Of a stretch of DNA of 64,000 bases, positions 57,526-64,000 are shown one piece after another (the stretch's first letter is position 1; every line of letters begins with the position of its first letter). Source of the stretch: Macrolepiota albuminosa (lineage: Eukaryota; Basidiomycota; Agaricomycetes; Agaricales; Agaricaceae); contig JAMWFC010000092.1 of the NCBI GenBank assembly GCA_027475525.1, positions 186,001-250,000 of the forward strand, in the 5' to 3' direction. Below the pieces are notes generated by a model. It was not told where the DNA came from. It was given only the letters and a program-made list of their open reading frames with translations, and ran no database searches. The position numbers and the translations under genes are program-made.

Positions 57526-58412
57526 AGGACACAGTGGCTCAGCTGGCACCATTGTGTCTTTAGGGTTTGTACCTGAGTGGGAACAGCAAGGTTGTTAGTT
57601 CGACTCTTGCCTATGTACTGCAGCCTTTGACAGCAAACACTTTAGACACTGTATCTGGCTTATTCAATGCCGCTGGGAAGCCACTGCCCTCACATGCAAT
57701 ACCAAGGAGGCTTTGTTGTGCAGGCCATTATATGAGAGACCAATTTGCATGTGACTTGATGAATCAATGTGACTACCATGCTTGTGTCCAATCAGAAAAA
57801 GAGAGGATTCTCCAATGTGGAGGATTTGGGAGAGGGAAAAACTGTACCTCACTGACCAAGCAAGCTGTAGTCTGGGTAGGGGCAAAGTTAGGTGACAAAG
57901 CAGTCTAGACCTTAAGTAGTTGTCCACCTGGTTGCCAAAGTACTGTGTGACACTGTTGGTTGGGATTTGGTAAAAGTCAGTTAGGGTTCTTAGGTCTCAT
58001 ACAGACTGCAGAATCTCCCAGCCTGCTGGCCCTTCCATGGCCCCTGCGGGGGAGGTGGGGACTCAGCCAAAGATAGCCTCTGAGTATGGGGGAGTTAGAG
58101 TTGTGGAGCCTTGGCCGCATTGTTGGCAAGCATTGATGAAAGTAGATGGGTCCAATCATTGGGATGGCACATTAGCGGCAGATAGAAAGGGATTACATAT
58201 GCAAAGTAGTATGAACTCTGATAAAGTGCTCAAGTAGGATCAAATCATAGTAAAGTGGCTATGAGGCATAGCTGGCATGCCTGAAAAAGCATTAGGCCAG
58301 AGTACCTACTGGAGTGTCTGTAAGTAGCATACCCTTACATACTGTGGGAGTTAGGACACTATTCCTACATACAAAATAACTCTCTAACTAAACAAATCAA
58401 ATCATCATCATC
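57526..58412 (+). mobile_element. tRNA-derived SINE, copy 2 (new family candidate)
   Basis: 887 bp, flanked by a 12-bp target duplication with one mismatch (attacagccatc at 57514-57525, attatagccatc at 58413-58424). A box TGGCTCAGCTGG (57535-57546), B box GTTCGACTC (57598-57606), 3' end with (ATC)n triplets. Better preserved than copy 1: it still has CpG in the B box. The region around 58030-58090 (a GC-richer stretch with tggcccctgcgggggagg) is specific to this copy or lost in copy 1. Confidence 0.82.
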
Positions 58413-58424
58413 ATTATAGCCATC

Positions 58425-60185
58425 TTCAAATACCCATAATTTACAGAAGCAGCCATGGGACTTTGTGCCACAGCCAAGTCTTTTCCTGGCACTACTGCTG
58501 ATTGTGCTTGATACTTAGGCAGTGCTGGCTGGGTTTGTTTTTCCCTTCTTTTTTCTCCTTCCTGCCATCTAATGCTTCCCACAGTGCTTTTCTGATAAGA
58601 GCACCTTCATCCGTCTTATTGAACAAAGAGGTCTCTGTAAAATCCTTTCTGAGATCCTCCTCTTGCTTGATTACAGTGCAGCCAATGATTCCAGCAAGGT
58701 AAAGGCCTTCTTTTCCTTTGTCAATGCTCTTATTGCCACCATGCAAGGCAAGAAGCTTAGAAAGGAGCATGAGGAAGAAGCTTTCTTTTTGGCTTGTATT
58801 TTGTTCTGCATGCTTATCCTATGCTTCCTAGGCTCAGCATTATGCTCAAGACAAAGATGTCAAAATGCTTGGTATGCCTGCCTCTCACCCAGTCAAACAC
58901 CATACTAACATAAGTTGAAGCTTGCAAGCTTGATCTTGTAGCCTGTCATCTTGACACACTGACTATTTCTATTGCCCCCTTTCAGGCTGAACCTAATGGC
59001 AAGCCTAAAACAAAGAAACTCAAAGTTATGCCTTCTCTGAGTGCATCTCTGACAAGTTTCTTTATTTCTAATTACTGACTGCCTCATTTTCAGCTGCTTA
59101 TAAGCCTGGCTCCAAGGCAGTTCTTGCTCTCCTGGGTCAAGTTGACCTTGTTCCTGATGGGGTTCAGCTTGCCAAGGAGGATGAGATGGTTCTTTGTGCT
59201 ACCCTCCAAAAACATTGAGATGCTATTGATCTGGCCCTCCAGCATCAACTTTACTCTCTTGACATCAGTCTTCAAGTGTTCAAGCTTACATCCAAATGGC
59301 TGCACCATCTGAACAGTGCTCTAGGCCTTTCTGATGTTGATCAAGCAGGCTTCTTGCTTGATGCCCTTCAAGTCTCACTTGTGGTGTTCCCTCTTTTATT
59401 TCTTTACTAAAACTCATAGTCTGGCATCGATGACTCAGACATTGAGTTTCAGGATCCCCCTTAAGAGGGACCCAAAAACTCCATAGAAGTATACCCTCCC
59501 TGCTGTAAGCATTGGTGTTGCCTTTTCCTAGCATAGCCTTAAAGTAGTTTCTCCCTTCCTCTTATTCCATAGTACCCATTAAATTCCTTAAACCCAAGAT
59601 GTGTGATTTTAAAATCTCTTAAGTTTTTCAAAAACTTGATAAACACATTTTGTTCTCTTTTTGAATTTATTTATCTTCCCCTCTAAAGGCTCAAACTTGA
59701 GTGTTGGCACAGTTGCTCATCAACACTTTCAGCTCCCCTCCTGGGGCTTGAACTCTCAACACACCAGCTTCTTATGCTTTATTTAGCCAAAACTTTGTAC
59801 TTTGTTCAGTTTTGAATGCACATGTCAACTCATCAAGTCAACATTTTGATTTGTTCTGAGTTTGATAAAGTTTATTGATTAAATAGTGCTCCTCTGCAGG
59901 TTTGAACCTGTGCATTGCCAATTTGTTCAGTTTTATCAAGTCCCAACATTGGTTTTAGACCTGAATGTTGGTACTTTGTGCTTTTGTTCCATTATATCTT
60001 TCATTGTTTATTGATTTCATTTGAGGAGTATCCTCCTTTTGGTTGGTAGCTACCTCCACTAGGCTAGTTCCTCCTTTGGATAGCCTTTCCATGGTCAAAA
60101 CATCTTTTCATCAGACTGTTAAAACTTAGAATTGAGTTGAACTTTGTTATTTCTTTGAAATATCATAGCTTCTCTTCTCTGATTT
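58425..60185. other. AT-rich region downstream of Ty3-B pol, with pseudogene fragments
   Basis: Mostly non-coding. A minus-strand frame at 58492-58770 (92 codons, Lys/Glu-rich) and the plus-strand fragment at 59088-59400 are the only coding-like stretches. The region would be expected to hold the 3' LTR of Ty3-B, but I cannot delimit one. Confidence 0.45.
59088..59400 (+). pseudogene. Unidentified coding remnant with one TGA stop
   Basis: A frame of about 100 codons (AYKPGSKAVLALLGQVDLV ... SLVV) reads through with a single in-frame TGA (near 59214), again the product of CGA decay. Leu-rich, helical-looking; no family recognised. Confidence 0.4.
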
Positions 60186-63100
60186 TTAATCAGTTTGTGG
60201 CAGACTTAACTCCTGGTCAGTGGGCTCATGGAGCCTTACTGTGCCAAATGAGATGTCCTTGATGATTGACTCTGTAGGTTTTTGTAGCTCTTTCCTTAGC
60301 TATTTCAGCTTAGCAGGTGTAATGTCCACCCACTTCTCTATGCTCTGAGGCAAGGTTAGCTTTTTACAAGCTTTGTAAAGTACGACTCAAAAAGCAGCTA
60401 CTCATGCTTGCCAAACTGACCTGTCTAGTTCTGCTACAATGTAATTACTACTCTGGGTCTTGGCAACTACTACTATAGGTCCATTGAAACTGTGGCAACA
60501 TCTTAGCACTGAATGAACTTTCTGTAATCATGTTTTTGACTATACCAAGTCCAATAGTTTAAAATTGAAGTCTTTGATTGAGCTTTTATGCTCTTCTGCA
60601 AACTTCAATGCCCATTGGAGCTTGGCCTTCCCTACTTGCTCTAGCGCAATATCCAATCAACTCCTCAGTAGTCAGAGATCCCTCTGGTAATTCTACCAGA
60701 CAGGTGGCCTCTGCTAGATCTAAGAGTAGAGTAGGATGAGCACCAGTGACCATGAAGTATGGTGAACATTCAAATCTCTGCCTAATGGTTATGTGGTCAC
60801 TCCACATTACATGGTAGAAGAACCAGAACCACTTGGTGCAATCCTCACAGGCTTTGAACAAAGCTTGCCTGACATCCCAATGAGGTCTTTCAATCCTACT
60901 ATTGGCTGGTGAGTTGTAAGGAGAGATAGTAATGCCTCTAATTCCATACTTCTTTTCCAACCAGGCAGTGACCTGCTTGAACTGTCCAGCATTATCTGTG
61001 ATGATCTCTGCAATGCAGCCCCAGTGGCAAATCACATCCTCAAACAACCATTTACCAATGGTCTTATGGTTCTCCTTCCTCAGAGGTCTACCTTCCATCC
61101 AAGAAGACAAGGCACATCTGCCATGTACTATGTATTGACAGCCATTAGATGCTGGTGTCATGTGCATGGTATCAATGTGAATTGTTTGAAAGATGGAGGG
61201 AGTATAAGTTACAGTTGGTTCTCTGTTGACTACTGTCTTTTGTCTGATTTGACAATTGTGACAAGTCCCAACATACCACTGTACATCCCCTTCAATGTCA
61301 GGCCACCAGAAGTACTCCTGTATAAGCATCCTGGTGGCATAGGCTCCCCTATGTCCTAAGGCATCATGGACTGATTTAAGCATGAACATTTGTCTATCAA
61401 TTTGAACTACTAGTTTACATATGTCTTTCCTCATGACTGCACTTGTACAATCTCCCCTTCCTATCAAAGAAGAATTGCCTAGCAAACTTCTTAAACTTTT
61501 CTAGATCCCAGCCCTGTAGACTCTTGGGTTCTGTACCTGGGTTCTGCAACCAACTCTGAACAGTGGGTAGCAGATTATCCCAGTCTTCACCCTCACTACC
61601 TTTCTGGTGTTCTAGGTAAGTTTGTATATCCTCTACTCTGACTTCTTGATCTTCTACTGGTAGCAATAGCATGGTCATAGCCAATACTGCTACTGGGTTC
61701 ATGCTTGTCCCTGGTGTCTGAATCAAGATTCCATCTCTAAGCTCCCACTCCTGGGACCTGGCTTTACTAAGTTCTTGCTCAAAGTCTGATATTTCAGTAG
61801 CTACCATGTTTAGATAGCCCCCTCTAGTATCAATTTGGTCTGCAAACTCTTCAAGTTCCAAAGGTTCCCAGTCCTCCCAACCAGGTACATTATTGAGCTT
61901 GTCTGGATACTCATAGTTCATAGACTTAGGTTCATCCATTAACTCAGGATCAACTGGTGGCAACTCCTCATCTCCTGGCTGTTTAGGCTGCTATGACAAG
62001 CCATACACACTGAATGTTTTGCCTGGCACATGCCTTAAGGTGAAATGGTAGAGTAGGACATTCTCAATCCACCTCATGATAGTGGCATTGGGCCCTACTC
62101 CTAGATTTCCTAGCATCCCTTTGAGATACTTGGCATCTGTCTCTATCACTAGTTTTCTACAACCAACTAGCCAATACTTGTTGGCTAGCAAAGATCTCAT
62201 GAGACCATACAGTTCTCTTTTTGGTTGAGAAAATCTAGCTTCTCTCTCATTCAGGGTGATAGACCCTAACTTGGCACAAGTGCACACTTTAGGATTGTCT
62301 GGGTCCTCTTGGAAGATTCCAAAACCCACTGCCATCCAAGATGTATCCACTGACAGAACTACTGCACCTCCTGACTCATAGTCAATGGGTTTTAAAGGAG
62401 CACTTTCTGCTAGCAGCTTTTTCATTTGTGCCATTGCAGAGTGCTGTTCTTCTCCCCAAGTAAAAGGTACATTATTCTGAGTAAGTTTATTGATAGGTGC
62501 TGCTACCTTAGCATAGTCCTTGATAAAGGATCTAAAGGTACCACAGGTCTCTAAGAATGACTTTACTTCATGTTTATCCCTGCAGTCACCCCATCCCATT
62601 ACTATGGCAAATCTCTTGGTCTCTGGCTTCTGCCCTTCATAAGAGCATCTATGGCCAACAACCACAATCTCATCTGCACATACTACTGATTTCTTCCCAG
62701 AGAAAGTGCCCCCTGCATATTTGATTCTTTGCAACACCCGGTCCACATTGAGCAGGTGTTCCCATACAAATTTCCTAATGCCTGGGTTCTCTGGTATGAC
62801 TTCACAGCTACCATCTGACAGCTCATATCTATGAGGTGGTCCTCTGACTGGTACATCATCAATGTAGGGCCAAGTTACATGTGGTATCTCATCTTTCAAG
62901 ATGAATGTAATATCATCACAGAAGATAGGCACTGAATTTGTCCATCCCATTGGTAAGGTAACCAACCTTAGAGCCCCAAATGGTGTCTGGAATGTAGTAT
63001 AATCCTCAGAGCGCACATCTAGTACTCTCTCATCATATCCCACATACAAGTCAAAGATTCCTCCATAGGCTCTGCCTGAGAAGTGACTAGCTAACTCTTC

Positions 63101-63551
63101 AGTTGCTAGTGGCAAACCAGAATGTGCTATAGTCACTTTATCTAAAGGCTCTAAGCTATGGACTATCTTCAAGCTCTCACCATCCTTCTTTAACACTGTA
63201 AACCATTGGGAACAATATGAGGAATTAGAGGGCTCATAGACCCCTGCCTCAATCTTCTGCTTTATCATCTTGCAGATTCTATCCCTAAGACCTAGATCAA
63301 TGGGAATGTTTTTCAACACCCATGGGGTGTGAGAGATTACTGGCATGATTACTGGAGGGAAGAATTCCTCCTTCAGCCTTGCTCTTTGAGAATCATCCCA
63401 TGCAAAAGCCTGGTTTTGCAGCATCATAAGATCATGTACTGCTTTCATTTCCTCTGGCCCAAGAAAACCATCACCATGGGCTTGGTCAATGACTTCCTTG
63501 CACTCAGCTGTGTACCTTCCTGTGGGTTTGAATTCTGGTGGGTTGGGATCT
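60186..63551 (-). pseudogene. pol: Ty3-B pol: RT, RNase H, integrase (decayed)
   Basis: On the minus strand the frame is open from the LTR edge at 63551 (PNPPEFKPTGRYTAE) through RT (PSNSSYCSQW, YVGYDER, active site YIDD at 62855-62866) and RNase H (VDTSWMAVGF, QPKRELYGL, ETDAKYLKGML) to a TAG at 61991. A linker (61963-61415) and integrase (from 61485) follow, with the H2C2-type zinc domain (HDALGHRG ... CHNC) and an intact DDE set (HIDTMHM, ITDNAG, RIERPH). Beyond the frame break at about 60586 the integrase C-terminus can be read to 60186 with TGA/TAG stops replacing CGA/CAG-type codons. Same lineage as Ty3-C pol but much older. Gag and protease are not present in the window. Confidence 0.88.
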
Positions 63552-63778
63552 GTAGCATAGTCTGCTATGTGGCATTGGCCACATAGCTTTTACTTACTAT
63601 AGTAGTAAATATTATATTATATTTATTATAATATAATATTAGTTACATAAATAGTTCAATACATGCTGCTTATTAAGCAGCTTATTTTGTTTTATACTAC
63701 AGTGTCAATAAACCAGACTGGTCTGATTCTGTGTAGTGTAAACTCTAAGCTCTCACTTAATCTGTAACTTCGTTACAT
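63552..63778. repeat. Solo-type LTR, family D, copy 2
   Basis: 227 bp, TGTAGC...GTTACA, the same family as 13330-13563, including the GCTATGTGGC/GCCACATAGC hairpin near one end and the ctgctta/taagcag inverted repeat. It abuts Ty3-B pol coding sequence on the left. On the right the next bases (a T run) do not continue that coding sequence and no target duplication is visible. It may be one end of an element that continues past the window. Confidence 0.7.
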
Positions 63779-64000
63779 TTTTTTGAATCTGCTAGCTAGG
63801 ATCTATTGCCTAGCATCCAATGTCAGTCACTGAGTTCATTGACAGAATTCTATCAGCTTCTTGAGCTTCTTGCACAGCCACACCATGCAAATTTCAAACA
63901 GGGGATCAATGAGTAACCCTATACCTGCAGTCACCACTGATAGTAGGCAGAATGCCCACAGCCTATGGAAAGACCCAGCAGATACTCTGAATGTGCAAGT
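63779..64000. other. Unassigned sequence at right edge
   Basis: 222 bp without a recognisable feature. It does not encode the expected upstream part of Ty3-B pol on the minus strand. Confidence 0.5.

Noticed and set aside
63552..63778. Family D LTR as the 5' LTR of Ty3-B
   Set aside because: It directly abuts the middle of pol (no gag, leader or primer-binding site between), and the same LTR occurs at 13330 away from any Ty3-B sequence.

Overview
The window is a transposon-rich stretch of a filamentous basidiomycete nuclear genome, probably an agaricomycete. The grounds are spliced genes with roughly 45-75 nt GT-AG introns, Ty3-type retrotransposons, a LINE with a C-terminal RNase H, a Pol III tRNA-Asp with an intron, and a Dpb4/POLE3-type histone-fold gene. 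There is no bacterial-style operon, CRISPR array or phage. Coordinates and splice sites were worked out by hand reading, so boundaries given as approximate are approximate.

Layout. 1-6443: a minus-strand Ty3 element (Ty3-A; gag, two retropepsin-like domains, RT, RNase H; it runs off the left edge) inserted into an older LINE fragment (6444-8419). 8420-13563: AT-rich, almost CpG-free decayed DNA with a pseudogene whose stops are all TGA and a solo-type LTR. 13.6-53.5 kb: an old, large inverted duplication. The left arm reads membrane/ankyrin gene (-), single-pass membrane gene (+), SDR (-), tRNA-Asp, Dpb4 (-). The centre holds a hypothetical gene and a TVP38-like pseudogene. The right arm reads Dpb4 (+), tRNA-Asp, a 20-kb nested transposon block, SDR (+), membrane gene (-), TVP38-like pseudogene, membrane/ankyrin gene (+). 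53.5-60.2 kb: AT-rich, CpG-poor DNA with two copies of an apparently undescribed tRNA-derived SINE. 60.2-63.55 kb: a decayed minus-strand Ty3 pol (Ty3-B), capped by an LTR.

The nested block is datable by logic. A LINE (26048-45757; 14-bp target duplication, 29-nt poly-A) landed in the right arm, and a Ty3 element (Ty3-C, 29733-41420; 957-bp LTRs about 3% apart) then landed in the endonuclease domain of that LINE. Removing Ty3-C and one 4-bp duplication restores the LINE frame.

Three things stand out. (1) Ty3-C carries an apparently intact, six-exon, 659-residue gene in antisense orientation between the integrase and the 3' LTR, with a Cys cluster resembling but not matching Zn2Cys6. (2) Eight tandem duplications of exactly 77 bp (seven in Ty3-C, one in the ankyrin array) break frames that become continuous when each is collapsed. 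This is most likely a k=77 assembly-graph artefact, and anyone using this sequence should know of it. (3) The tRNA-Asp in the left arm is split by 409 nt where its right-arm twin has a 30-nt intron.

How the genes relate: the Dpb4 pair is the only clearly housekeeping content and both copies look intact. SDR is intact only in the right arm. The membrane/ankyrin gene looks intact in both arms, with differently expanded one-exon-per-repeat ankyrin arrays. Everything else is transposon sequence or decay.
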